Assembly: GCF_009870785.1 (NCBI RefSeq)
Contig: NZ_WTWX01000004.1
Location: 241,090-305,089 of the forward strand
DNA from: Paenibacillus sp. An7
Lineage (GTDB): Bacteria > Bacillota > Bacilli > Paenibacillales > Paenibacillaceae
Reading direction: 5' to 3'
DNA: 64,000 nucleotides
This document shows positions 7,889 to 16,483 of the stretch, in pieces; the stretch's first letter is position 1, and every line of letters begins with the position of its first letter. Under the pieces are notes generated by a model, which was given only the letters and a program-made list of their open reading frames with translations, searched no databases and was not told the DNA's origin. A program made the translations under genes and the position numbers.

Positions 7889-8622
7889 AAGAGCCAAGCA
7901 GGGGAAATAACGGTTTTTGGAACTCGTTCAGACAAGGCGGAATACCATCTGCAATCGCTTCTATGATGGGGACTCCTACGGCACAGCACATGGCTTTTTT
8001 ACGGTCTCTCATGAGAGAAAATCGACGGCCTGAGACCTTGCGAACACCGCTTCATGAACTTGACGCCGTTGTATTTGATTTAGAGACGACAGGTTTTGCG
8101 CCCCAGCATGGAGATGAGATTTTGTCTTTTGGTGCTGTGCGGGTTATCGGGGGGGGAATAATAGAAGAGGAGCAGTTTTATACTCTTGTTAAAACGAAGA
8201 ACCGTATTCCGGAGCACATTGCTGAGCTTACTGGAATTACAAGCGAAATGACCCAGGATGCTCCTCAGCTTTTGAATGGACTGCATGATTTTATGTCTTT
8301 TGTAGGCGGGCGGGTTCTTGTAGCTCATGCGAGTGCACATGACAAATCTTTTCTGAATGCAGCTTTATGGAAAACCTCAAAAGTGAGACTAAGCCACCGC
8401 GTTATTGATACCATGATGCTGGCGAGATGGCTTGAACCGCAGCGATCTGGTTATGGACTTGATGAACTCCTTCAATCAAGAAATATTGAAATTAAGGGGA
8501 GACACCATGCATTAGAAGATGCGATGATGACAGCCCGTTTATGGGGAGCCTATCTCGATGATATTTCAAAAATGAATGTGGTAACCTTATCTGATCTTTA
8601 TCATCACCTAAGTCACGCATAG
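7885..8622 (+). CDS. DEDDh 3'-5' exonuclease (DnaQ/PolC epsilon-like)
   Basis: A 245-residue nuclease of the DEDDh superfamily. All catalytic residues are visible: Asp65 and Glu67 in VVFDLETTG, Asp153 in AHDKSFLN, His208 and Asp212 in HHALEDA. The first 55 residues are an unrelated extension (QGGIPSAIASMMGTPTAQHMAFLRSLMRE). Such stand-alone exonucleases degrade DNA or RNA 3' ends in repair or processing; the target is unknown. It is coupled to the DUF294 gene by an ATGA overlap. DUF294 proteins and DEDDh exonucleases are often neighbours or fused, which suggests a common pathway. Its 3' end overlaps the converging JAMM gene by 15 bp. Confidence 0.87.
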   Translation: MKEPSRGNNGFWNSFRQGGIPSAIASMMGTPTAQHMAFLRSLMRENRRPETLRTPLHELDAVVFDLETTGFAPQHGDEILSFGAVRVIGGGIIEEEQFYTLVKTKNRIPEHIAELTGITSEMTQDAPQLLNGLHDFMSFVGGRVLVAHASAHDKSFLNAALWKTSKVRLSHRVIDTMMLARWLEPQRSGYGLDELLQSRNIEIKGRHHALEDAMMTARLWGAYLDDISKMNVVTLSDLYHHLSHA

Positions 8623-9039
8623 TGCGACATGCCTAAGCCTGTATCCATGTTCTTGCTTTATGACCTCGTAAGCTTTAACTTCTAATTGCTGCTCGTTGGG
8701 ATCGATTCCTGCAATAAGATAGATCCTCATCAATTGTCCGTATGACTGCAAGTTCTGAAGATCCTCAGCTGAGGGAAGTGGAGCGGAAATAGGATGCGTG
8801 TGATATAGACCTATTAAATCAGGAGATGTCAGCAGATGATGGACCCACACTTCGGGTTCAAGTTCAAAGTGATGATTGGGTTCTGCTGCTACGTTTTTGA
8901 CAGGTATTATGGAATGGATGTCAACTGAATCGTCAATTGACGAAGTTCCTAGTAGTAAACCGCATCCTTCAAAAGGCCGGGATGTATGGAAGTGTTTTTT
9001 TATTTGTTCATAAGTTTCAGCCGTCATTCGGATGATCAT
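8608..9039 (-). CDS. JAMM/MPN-domain metallopeptidase (M67 family)
   Basis: A 143-residue protein consisting of a single MPN+ domain with a complete JAMM zinc site: Glu24 (FEGCGLLLG), then His80, His82, Ser90 and Asp93 in HTHPISAPLPSAED, fitting the H-x-H-x7-S-x2-D rule. Prokaryotic JAMM proteins remove ubiquitin-like or sulfur-carrier protein tails, for example in cysteine or cofactor synthesis. No sulfur carrier or E1-like gene is adjacent, so the substrate cannot be named. It is convergent with and slightly overlaps the exonuclease gene. Confidence 0.87.
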   Translation of the reverse strand: MIIRMTAETYEQIKKHFHTSRPFEGCGLLLGTSSIDDSVDIHSIIPVKNVAAEPNHHFELEPEVWVHHLLTSPDLIGLYHTHPISAPLPSAEDLQNLQSYGQLMRIYLIAGIDPNEQQLEVKAYEVIKQEHGYRLRHVALCVT

Positions 9040-9092
9040 GTTAAGAGGCTCCTTCTTCTTTTTGAGATAAGATTGAGATAGGAAACATGCAG

Positions 9093-9117
9093 CTCCTTTT
9101 TAGAAAAGGAGTTTTTT
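9093..9117 (+). terminator. Terminator-like hairpin upstream of the thioredoxin gene
   Basis: An 8-bp stem (9093-9100 with 9104-9111), a 3-nt loop and six T residues form an intrinsic terminator in the plus direction. No plus-strand gene ends just upstream, because the intervening gene is on the minus strand. It may stop read-through from the exonuclease gene, or act within a leader. Confidence 0.6.
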
Positions 9118-9213
9118 GTGATATAATGAACCAAAATTAGGGATAAAATGAGATCAATAGGAAATCAATAATGAAAGCATATATAGTCTATAACATGGAA
9201 AAAGGATGGGCAA

Positions 9214-9783
9214 ATGAAACGTAACTTGTATATATGGGCTGGGATTCTACTGCTGATCGGTTTTGCTTTTTGGCAAACGAGTAATAAAGAAGGAGGTCTG
9301 TCCATTCAAAATGTATTCCAACCGGACAAACCTCTTCCTACAGAAACGGGGGCGAAAGCAGGACTGCTTGCTCCACCTTTTGAGTTAAAGGGGCTAGAGA
9401 ATAAAGAAGAAACTTATAGAGTAGGCGGGACAAGAGAAAAAGCACTCCTGATTAATTTTTGGGCTTCATGGTGTGATCCTTGTAAGATGGAAGCTGCCTC
9501 GTTAAATTTGCTTGCGAAAAACTACAAAGATGAGCTTGATGTATACGGAGTTAATGTAACGAAATATGATACAGTAAAAGATGCCAAACAATTTGTTGAC
9601 ACGTTTAAACTTCAATTTCCAATCCTAACGGATGAAGATGGAACAGTTTATGATTTATATAAAGGAATGGCATTTCCGACGAACGTTCTGATTGATAAAA
9701 ACGGCGTGATTCAAGAAATTATTCTGGGCATTCTGACAGAAGAAGAACTAGAGAAGAAAGTTGAGGCACTTGTGAAAAAATAA
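9214..9783 (+). CDS. Membrane-anchored TlpA/ResA-type thiol-disulfide oxidoreductase
   Basis: A 189-residue protein with one N-terminal membrane anchor (residues 5-20) and an extracytoplasmic thioredoxin fold. The active site is WASWCDPCK (Cys87, Cys90), and the cis-proline region is MAFPTNVLID. The APPFELKGLE start of the fold is typical of the TlpA/ResA/AhpC-TSA group. It would reduce or exchange disulfides of exported proteins, as ResA does for apocytochrome c. No cytochrome or resB/C gene is next to it, so the client is unknown. The ribosome binding site is AAAGGATGGG. A strong terminator follows. Confidence 0.88.
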   Translation: MKRNLYIWAGILLLIGFAFWQTSNKEGGLSIQNVFQPDKPLPTETGAKAGLLAPPFELKGLENKEETYRVGGTREKALLINFWASWCDPCKMEAASLNLLAKNYKDELDVYGVNVTKYDTVKDAKQFVDTFKLQFPILTDEDGTVYDLYKGMAFPTNVLIDKNGVIQEIILGILTEEELEKKVEALVKK

Positions 9784-9820
9784 AAAGAGGCTGCAGATGA
9801 TGAGATCTGCAGCCTCTTTT
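9784..9820. terminator. Strong bidirectional intrinsic terminator
   Basis: A perfect 14-bp stem (9784-9797 with 9806-9819), an 8-nt loop, and A and T flanks. It lies between the converging thioredoxin and cimA genes. Confidence 0.9.
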
Positions 9821-9839
9821 GCATAGATAAGATCGGCGC

Positions 9840-11459
9840 TTAATGGTTTACTAATCCTTGGTGCGGCAAAGCATCGGGTTCAATGAATTCGGAGGGATCT
9901 TCCTCGAGAAGAGCATACCGGAAACTGTGTACGAGTGCTTCCCAGCTCGCTTCAATAATATTCTCAGAAACCCCTACGGTGTTCCAGGAATCAGTGAAGT
10001 TTTTGGATTCGATAAGAACCCTAACTTTGGCAGCTGTCGTATCTTTATCGTCAAGGACTCTAACTTTATAATCGGATAAATGCATGTTTTTTAAAGATGG
10101 ATAATAAGTAATGAGTGCTTTACGAAGTGCATTATCCAGTGCATTCAGCGGACCATTACCTTCTGCAGCAGTATAGTGACTGCGTCCACCAACGTTGATT
10201 TTGACAAAGGCTTCGGATACAACGGGTTTACCAACATTTTTCTCAACCAACATCTTAAAAGACTCAAAGGTAAACAGCTCTTGCATTTCACCGTTTGCTT
10301 CCCGAATGAGGAGTTCAAGAGAAGCATCTGCTCCTTCAAACTGATAGCCTTGATGTTCGAGATCTTTAATTTTGTTAATTACGTTCTTTGTCTGTTCACT
10401 GGTTGGATCAAATTCAATTCCCATGTCTTTGGCCTTGGAAACAATGTTGCTCTGTCCTGCGAGCTCAGATACGAGTATTCTTTGTTTGTTACCGACTTGT
10501 TCGGGAACAATATGTTCATAAGTACGAGAATCACGCATGATGGCTGATACGTGAATGCCGCCTTTATGTGCAAAAGCTGCATTACCTACATACGGCTGAT
10601 TCACCGGCATATTCACATTGGCAATCTCACTAATATATCTAGCGACATTGGTTAATTGTGCAAGTTTTTCTTCTTCAACGCATTCATAACCGAATTTAAG
10701 CTGCAAATTAGGAATGACGGAGCACAGATTCGCGTTACCACAACGTTCTCCGTAGCCATTGATTGTCCCTTGGACTTGTCTTGCCCCGCTATTGATGGCT
10801 GCCAGTGTATTGGCTACAGCCAGCTCACAGTCATTGTGGGTATGGATGCCAAAGTTTGCATTTGGCAGTTGCTCTGTCAGGGACGAGACCACCTCATGTA
10901 CTTCATGCGGCATCGTTCCCCCGTTCGTATCACACATTACAAGCCAGTCTGCGCCGGCTTCATATGCCTTTTTCATGACAGAAACGGCATACGCCGCATT
11001 ATTTTTATAGCCGTCAAAAAAATGTTCTGCATCAAAAATGACCTCTAGTCCGCTTTGTTTCAGGTAACGGATGGAGTCATAAATCATTTCTAAGTTCTCT
11101 TCCAGTGTCGTTTGGAGTGCAGTATGCACATGAAAATCCCAAGACTTGCCCACGAGCGTAGCTGCATCTGCACCTGATTCAATAATACGATTTAAATTCG
11201 CATCTTCTGCAGCAACACTGCCCTTGCGGCGTGTACTGCCAAAGGCTACGATTTTTGCAGAAAGCCCGAGTTCCTGAACTCGCTTGAAGAATTCAATGTC
11301 TTTCGTGTTACTGCCTGGAATGCCGCCTTCAATATACTGTACTCCAAGGTAATCAAGCTTCCTCGCAATATGTAATTTGTCGTCTACAGATAAACTGATT
11401 CCTTCACCTTGTGTGCCATCGCGAAGTGTAGTATCAAAGATAGAGATGGACTTAGACAT
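9840..11459 (-). CDS. cimA: (R)-citramalate synthase
   Basis: A 539-residue enzyme of the isopropylmalate/homocitrate synthase family. It condenses acetyl-CoA with pyruvate to citramalate, the first step of a threonine-independent route to isoleucine. The DRE-TIM barrel begins with FDTTLRDGTQGEG and contains the metal-binding HTHND and the NGYGERCGNANL segment. A LeuA-type allosteric dimer domain occupies about residues 400-520. The GTQGEGISLSVDDK start and the total length fit CimA better than LeuA or NifV. GGGGGATAAC precedes the ATG. It stands alone, not in an ilv-leu operon. No T-box or other leader was recognised upstream. Confidence 0.92.
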   Translation of the reverse strand: MSKSISIFDTTLRDGTQGEGISLSVDDKLHIARKLDYLGVQYIEGGIPGSNTKDIEFFKRVQELGLSAKIVAFGSTRRKGSVAAEDANLNRIIESGADAATLVGKSWDFHVHTALQTTLEENLEMIYDSIRYLKQSGLEVIFDAEHFFDGYKNNAAYAVSVMKKAYEAGADWLVMCDTNGGTMPHEVHEVVSSLTEQLPNANFGIHTHNDCELAVANTLAAINSGARQVQGTINGYGERCGNANLCSVIPNLQLKFGYECVEEEKLAQLTNVARYISEIANVNMPVNQPYVGNAAFAHKGGIHVSAIMRDSRTYEHIVPEQVGNKQRILVSELAGQSNIVSKAKDMGIEFDPTSEQTKNVINKIKDLEHQGYQFEGADASLELLIREANGEMQELFTFESFKMLVEKNVGKPVVSEAFVKINVGGRSHYTAAEGNGPLNALDNALRKALITYYPSLKNMHLSDYKVRVLDDKDTTAAKVRVLIESKNFTDSWNTVGVSENIIEASWEALVHSFRYALLEEDPSEFIEPDALPHQGLVNH

Positions 11460-11684
11460 GATATGTTATCCCCCTTTTAAGAAGTCACCCTTAACTTTAT
11501 AATTTTACTATTATATCAGTTCTTACCTAGAAAGTAAGATGTTATTTTGTAATTATTGTAGATGAATCCATTTATTTTAGACGTATTCCGGTATACTTAA
11601 GGAGATATTAACGGTAAAATAAAGTTTTGATGAATTGAATTTATATCTATTTTTTAGTGAGTAAAGAGTAAAGAAGGTATCCGC

Positions 11685-12965
11685 ATGGAGAACGTAAAGG
11701 ATTATTATCCAGTGAAGGGCCGCGTCATTTTACATGTAGATATGAATGCTTTTTATTGCTCCGTTCATGCTGCGGAAAGACCTGATCTATATGCAGGAAA
11801 ACCAACAGCCGTTGCGGGCAGCAGTGAAAAGCGGAAAGGTGTTATCGTCACCTGTTCTTACGAAGCACGTAAACTAGGAATCAGTACAGGAATGGTTGTA
11901 AATCAGGGACTTCGAAAATGCCCTGAACTTATCGTTATTACACCGGACTTTCACCTATATCGTAAATACTCCAAGGCATTTATGAAGATCGCCTATGAAT
12001 ATACGCCGGAACTAGAGGCCACTTCTATTGATGAATGTTATTTAGATATTACGGGATCAAAACAATTCGGCACGCCGATCCAGATTGCAGAAGAAATTCA
12101 AAGAAGAATTAATGAAGAACTGGGGATTCCTTGTTCTATAGGAATTGCTCCTAATAAACTGCTGGCAAAAATGGGCTCAGATATGAAAAAGCCAAACGGT
12201 ATTACCGTTCTTCGGTTGCGGGATGTTGAAAAAATACTATGGAGTAAGCCATGCGCGGAATTGTTTGGGATTGGACAAAAAACAGCAGAGAAACTGCGAA
12301 AACTTAACATTATGACTATTGGGCAGCTTGCGAATGCAGATGAACAAATGTTAAAAGATTATTTTGGCGTGCTTGGGACATGGATGAAGCAAGCAGCGAA
12401 TGGAATCAGTCATACACCAGTACTCGCTAATCGTGAGCCGAATAAGTCAATCGGTCATACCACAACGCTACCTGAAGATATTTCGAATGAAAGCGACATT
12501 AACCGGGTACTGCTGAATATCAGTGACCAAGTGGGACGGCGTTTGAGAAGACAAGGAATGATGGCCGGCGGGATACAGCTTACCATTCGCACACCTGATA
12601 TGAGAACCATTACTCGGTCCCATGCGCTGCAGGCACCTACTGACTTCGACAAGGATATTTATAAAGAGGCTGTAAATTTATTTTACCGGCAGTTTGGTGC
12701 AGGGAAACCGATTAGGCTGCTTGGGATTACGCTTCAAAATCTAATTCCGAAGAGTGAATCTGTAGTGCAGCTGGATCTTTTCGATTATCAAGAACAGCCG
12801 AAGAAAGAATCTCTTATTAAGGTAATGGACACATTAAGAGATAAATTTGGAGAAAATGCGGTGGTAACTGCGGGGATGCTTGGAGACGATCCATCGACAC
12901 TGATCCGTAACTATAAATCGCGTGGAACATCATTACAAAAGGATAATCTTTCTCTTCCAGAATAG
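11685..12965 (+). CDS. dinB: DNA polymerase IV (Y-family translesion polymerase)
   Basis: A 426-residue error-prone polymerase for replication past damaged bases. The palm contains HVDMNAFY (catalytic Asp19) and SIDECYLD (Asp116, Glu117). A helix-hairpin-helix region (LFGIGQKTAEKLRKLNI) and the little-finger domain follow. Near the C-terminus QLDLFD (residues 362-367) is a classical beta-sliding-clamp binding motif. The final tail is longer than in E. coli Pol IV. No LexA box was recognised in the 200 bp upstream, so SOS control is not evident. The ATG at 11685 has GAAGG upstream. Confidence 0.93.
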   Translation: MENVKDYYPVKGRVILHVDMNAFYCSVHAAERPDLYAGKPTAVAGSSEKRKGVIVTCSYEARKLGISTGMVVNQGLRKCPELIVITPDFHLYRKYSKAFMKIAYEYTPELEATSIDECYLDITGSKQFGTPIQIAEEIQRRINEELGIPCSIGIAPNKLLAKMGSDMKKPNGITVLRLRDVEKILWSKPCAELFGIGQKTAEKLRKLNIMTIGQLANADEQMLKDYFGVLGTWMKQAANGISHTPVLANREPNKSIGHTTTLPEDISNESDINRVLLNISDQVGRRLRRQGMMAGGIQLTIRTPDMRTITRSHALQAPTDFDKDIYKEAVNLFYRQFGAGKPIRLLGITLQNLIPKSESVVQLDLFDYQEQPKKESLIKVMDTLRDKFGENAVVTAGMLGDDPSTLIRNYKSRGTSLQKDNLSLPE

Positions 12966-13334
<369 letters not shown>

Positions 13335-13349
13335 TTTCATCCATTTCAG

Positions 13350-13387
13350 ACGCCTTGGTGCCGAGTTTCGGTGCCGGGCGTTTTTTT
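13350..13387 (+). terminator. Intrinsic terminator after ferredoxin
   Basis: A GC-rich hairpin (13350-13363 with 13369-13381, one bulged T) is followed by seven T residues. Confidence 0.85.
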
Positions 13388-13493
13388 ATGAAAAAAAGCG
13401 GTGTGTGTGTACTTTCCGGCACAGGCCGAGGACGGAACTTAAGCGAGGCTTGTCCACGGCCGAACGAATCCGGATAAACGTATTACTGCTGCA

Positions 13494-13640
13494 TTAAGGG
13501 TTTGTTGATTCGCCGATAATGACGAAGACCGCAATTAAGATAATTAGGAGCAAAACGCTTAGAGCAGTCCAGAATAAGGCTTTCCGATTTACTTCCTCTT
13601 TCTTTTGCTGCAAGCTTGGTTTCTTCCTCTTTTGAGACAT
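13494..13640 (-). CDS. Small single-pass membrane protein, 48 aa
   Basis: A 48-residue protein starting MSQKRKKPSLQQKKEEVNRK, so with a strongly basic N-terminus (residues 4-20). A hydrophobic helix (about 22-42) and a short GESTNP tail follow. The ATG has AAAGGAG 8 nt upstream, which makes translation very likely. Orientation should be basic end inside. I do not recognise a family; many Bacillales encode similar tiny proteins of unknown role. It lies alone between the ferredoxin and pyrD genes on the opposite strand. Confidence 0.68.
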   Translation of the reverse strand: MSQKRKKPSLQQKKEEVNRKALFWTALSVLLLIILIAVFVIIGESTNP

Positions 13641-13954
13641 GTCAGATGCTCCTTTCACGACAAAAGTTAGGTTTTATCATAAGCTTTCTCTATTGTATTC
13701 AAACTGGGATAAATTATCAAAGTATTATATCTATCTAGATCTTCGTAAAAGGGCAGGAGTTGGGTCGCTATCCCTTTTCTTTTGCAACAAAAAACGCTAA
13801 ACTGGAGAGTAGAGGGGAAGCTGGTGATATCAAAAAGCAAGCTGTATTCATACTATATGTTGTAAGTTTACATACGATATAGCTAGATATAGCAACCATG
13901 TTTTGATACATTTGTAAGCTCCCATAAATAGATCTAGTAAACGGAGTGGATGAT
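13641..13954. other. Intergenic region upstream of pyrD, no gene seen
   Basis: AT-rich sequence. A weak hairpin with a 7-bp AAAAGGG/CCCTTTT stem lies near 13757-13787 and is followed by a T-rich stretch in the plus direction. No ORF with a ribosome binding site and no PyrR-binding-loop consensus were recognised. Confidence 0.4.
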
Positions 13955-15049
13955 TTGCTGTATCGTAATTTCGGAAAACCTTTTTTCTTCGCAATGGACG
14001 CTGAAAAAGCACACCATCTTGTAATAGGCAGTCTAAACAAAGCAGGCCGAATACCAGGAGGGGTGAGTTTGCTTCGCTCCATGTATCGTGTACGTGAAAC
14101 AGCGGATCTAGCCACCGATTTATTCGGTCTCCATTTTCCAACGCCTATAGGTCTTGCTGCAGGACTGGATAAGAATGGGGAAGCTGTTCCTGGATTTTCT
14201 TCCATTGGATTTGGTTTCATGGAAGTGGGAACTGTAACGCCAGAACCACAACCAGGAAATGAACAGCCTAGACTGTTCAGACTTCCTCAAGATGAAGCAC
14301 TTATTAACCGAATGGGCTTTAATAACCAAGGTGTAGCAGCCATGGCAACGGTTTTATCTGGGATAAAGGAACGACCCATACCGGTTGGCATTAATATTGG
14401 AAAAAACAAGATCACTGCGAATGAGGATGCTCCATTAGATTATCGCAAGTGTATCGAAAAGTTGTATTCGCATGCTGACTTTTTTGTTGTAAATATCAGT
14501 TCCCCAAATACACCGGATCTGCGCAGCTTGCAGCACGGAAGCGAACTTAGTGACTTGCTTGCCGCGGTTATGGATCAGATGAAGAAAGAATCTCAGAAAT
14601 CAGGTGTAAAGAAGCCTGTTTTAGTTAAGATTGCACCGGATGTAACTGAGGTTGAATTGAAATATATGGTGGATACGATTTCAAAAAGCGGTGTTTCGGG
14701 TATCATAGCTACGAATACAACAATAAGCCGCGAAGGATTGACTCATGAGAATGCGAAAGAAACAGGTGGACTGAGTGGTAAGCCACTTCGTGATCGTTCA
14801 ACAGAAATCATTAGCCAGGTTTACCGTCAAACGAATGGGAAGCTCCCTATAATCGGATCGGGAGGCATTTTTACAGCGAAAGATGCTTACGACAAAATTA
14901 AAGCGGGAGCAAGCTTGGTTGAGATTTATACCGCACTTATTTATGAAGGTCCTGAGATTAATCAACGTCTTCATGAAGGACTCAGGGAACTGCTTCGTAA
15001 GGATGGCTATCGTCACATTTCCGAAGCGGTCGGAGCAGATCATAGATAA
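13955..15049 (+). CDS. pyrD: Dihydroorotate dehydrogenase (quinone), class 2
   Basis: A flavoenzyme oxidising dihydroorotate to orotate in pyrimidine synthesis, passing electrons to membrane quinones. It has 364 residues from the TTG at 13955. The N-terminal helical extension (LYRNFGKPFFFAMDAEKAHH) marks class 2. FMN and substrate motifs are GLAAGLDKNGE, NRMGFNN, and VNISSPNTPDLRSLQ with the class-2 catalytic serine, plus IATNTT and GSGGI. I chose TTG because GGAG lies 8 nt upstream; a GTG three codons earlier lies on top of that site. Class 2 is notable because B. subtilis uses a class 1B enzyme in its pyr operon. This gene stands outside any pyr operon. Confidence 0.92.
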   Translation: MLYRNFGKPFFFAMDAEKAHHLVIGSLNKAGRIPGGVSLLRSMYRVRETADLATDLFGLHFPTPIGLAAGLDKNGEAVPGFSSIGFGFMEVGTVTPEPQPGNEQPRLFRLPQDEALINRMGFNNQGVAAMATVLSGIKERPIPVGINIGKNKITANEDAPLDYRKCIEKLYSHADFFVVNISSPNTPDLRSLQHGSELSDLLAAVMDQMKKESQKSGVKKPVLVKIAPDVTEVELKYMVDTISKSGVSGIIATNTTISREGLTHENAKETGGLSGKPLRDRSTEIISQVYRQTNGKLPIIGSGGIFTAKDAYDKIKAGASLVEIYTALIYEGPEINQRLHEGLRELLRKDGYRHISEAVGADHR

Positions 15050-15109
15050 GTGGCTGGTACTATAATGAATTAAGCTTTAGGTATGAGCATAAGACAGGAG
15101 GCATAGGCA

Positions 15110-15922
15110 ATGGACGGAAGAGACTGGGGGACATTTTTGCTTCCTTACGAACAGGCCGTAGAGGAACTTAAGGTTAAGTTTAAAACAATGCGGGCAGAAC
15201 TTAAAAAACGTGAAGAGTATGCACCTATCGAATTCGTAACCGGTCGCGTCAAGAAAATTTCAAGTATCTTGGATAAAGCCAAACGGCTTTCCGTGCCCAT
15301 GAATGAAATTGAAACTGGGATTGAGGATATAGCAGGTATTCGGATTATGTGCCAATTTGTGGAGGATATTCGCAGAGTGGCCGAGTATATTCGGGAACGG
15401 AAGGATTTGAAAGTTCTTTATGAAAAGGACTACATTACCAATTTCAAGGAAAGCGGTTATCGTAGTTTCCATATGATTATTGAGTATCCTGTCCAGACAG
15501 CGCTTGGTCAAAAGCATGTGCTTGCTGAGATCCAGATTCGAACCCTAGCGATGAATTTTTGGGCAACCATTGAGCATTCCTTGAACTACAAATTTAGAGA
15601 CAACCTGCCTGACATGGTCAGAGAACGACTGAAGAAAACGTCTGAAGCCGCCTTTATCCTGGACAATGAGATGTCTGCAATACGGCTTGAGATTTTGGAA
15701 GCACAAAAAACGTTTGAAGATGAGTCCAGTATCATTTCCAAGACACTCGCCATCATTCATCAGTTATACTTCTATCATCTTGTGGATGAGGCAATTGATG
15801 CACAAGAGAAATTTAATACGTACTGGCAGGCACACGATATCGAGGCGATTAAGCATTTATCCGGAGAAGTAAAGGAGCTGCTTAATAACGCAAGAAAAAG
15901 CAGTGAAACTGATGAGTTCTAA
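15110..15922 (+). CDS. relQ: Small alarmone synthetase (RelQ/YjbM-like (p)ppGpp synthetase)
   Basis: A 270-residue stand-alone (p)ppGpp synthetase without the hydrolase, TGS or ACT domains of Rel. Synthetase motifs are visible: VTGRVKKISSILDKAKR, IEDIAGIRIMCQF, ESGYRSFHMIIEYP and AEIQIRTLAMNFWATIEHSLNYK. It uses ATP and GTP or GDP to make alarmones in the cytosol. Known YjbM/RelQ proteins are about 210-215 residues long; this one continues with a helical C-terminal tail of about 50 residues (from roughly 220). The ribosome binding site is ACAGGAGG. Its last 20 bp overlap the DUF309 gene, implying co-translation. Confidence 0.88.
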   Translation: MDGRDWGTFLLPYEQAVEELKVKFKTMRAELKKREEYAPIEFVTGRVKKISSILDKAKRLSVPMNEIETGIEDIAGIRIMCQFVEDIRRVAEYIRERKDLKVLYEKDYITNFKESGYRSFHMIIEYPVQTALGQKHVLAEIQIRTLAMNFWATIEHSLNYKFRDNLPDMVRERLKKTSEAAFILDNEMSAIRLEILEAQKTFEDESSIISKTLAIIHQLYFYHLVDEAIDAQEKFNTYWQAHDIEAIKHLSGEVKELLNNARKSSETDEF

Positions 15923-16403
15923 ATACCATCCCCTCTATGTCGATTATCTGGTCTATTTTAACCGGGATCAGGACTATTTTGAGTGTCATGAAGTACTTGA
16001 GGAATTGTGGCTTGCTGAGGATCGTGAGCCAGTATATAAAGGATTGTTGCAAGTCGCCGTAGGGATGTATCATTATCGGAATCAGAATCTGCGCGGTGCA
16101 CAGTTAATGCTTACCAGCGCGATTCAGATTCTTGAACCGTATCCCGAGCAGTTCCTGGGTATAGAACTTGGACTCCTTCTCTCATCTTGCCGTGATGCCC
16201 TTGAGAAACTGCAGCATTCGGACCAGATTCCAGTACCTTATCAGGATTATACAATCGTGATATGGGATGATGAACTCGAAGAAGCGGTATACCAGAGATC
16301 GAAGGAATTAAAACCGAGTATACCTCAGCGGAGAAGCCCGACACGGGGGAAAGTGTACGAGGAACGAATGAAAGCAATGGGTAAAAACGGATTCACATCC
16401 TAA
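15903..16403 (+). CDS. DUF309 (YpuF-like) protein
   Basis: A 166-residue protein carrying the DUF309 helical domain at its N-terminal half: FNRDQDYFECHEVLEELWL...YKGLLQVAVGMYHYRNQNLRGA. The domain is conserved in Bacillales and its function is unknown. The C-terminal 60 residues are charged and probably flexible (QRSKELKPSIPQRRSPTRGK). The frame opens with GTG at 15903, inside the alarmone synthetase gene; an ATG three codons later is equally possible. Neither has a good site, so translational coupling to relQ is likely. A bidirectional terminator begins at the stop codon. Confidence 0.78.
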   Translation: MKLMSSKYHPLYVDYLVYFNRDQDYFECHEVLEELWLAEDREPVYKGLLQVAVGMYHYRNQNLRGAQLMLTSAIQILEPYPEQFLGIELGLLLSSCRDALEKLQHSDQIPVPYQDYTIVIWDDELEEAVYQRSKELKPSIPQRRSPTRGKVYEERMKAMGKNGFTS

Positions 16404-16463
16404 TCATATAAACCCCCGACTCTTCACTGAGAAAGTGAAAGAAATCGGGGGTTTATATGATTA
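16401..16463. terminator. Bidirectional terminator with long inverted repeat
   Basis: A perfect 19-bp inverted repeat (16401-16419 with 16445-16463) with a smaller TTCAC/GTGAA hairpin inside its loop. It starts at the TAA of the DUF309 gene and faces the converging lipoprotein gene. Confidence 0.82.
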
Positions 16464-16483
16464 TATATTTGCTTTTGGCAGGA

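Noticed and set aside
10145..11048. Open frames antisense to or overlapping cimA
   Set aside because: They are shadows of the cimA reading frame without ribosome binding sites or recognisable domains.
11560..11684. LexA box in front of dinB
   Set aside because: No CGAAC-N4-GTTCG-like inverted repeat was found by eye on either strand.
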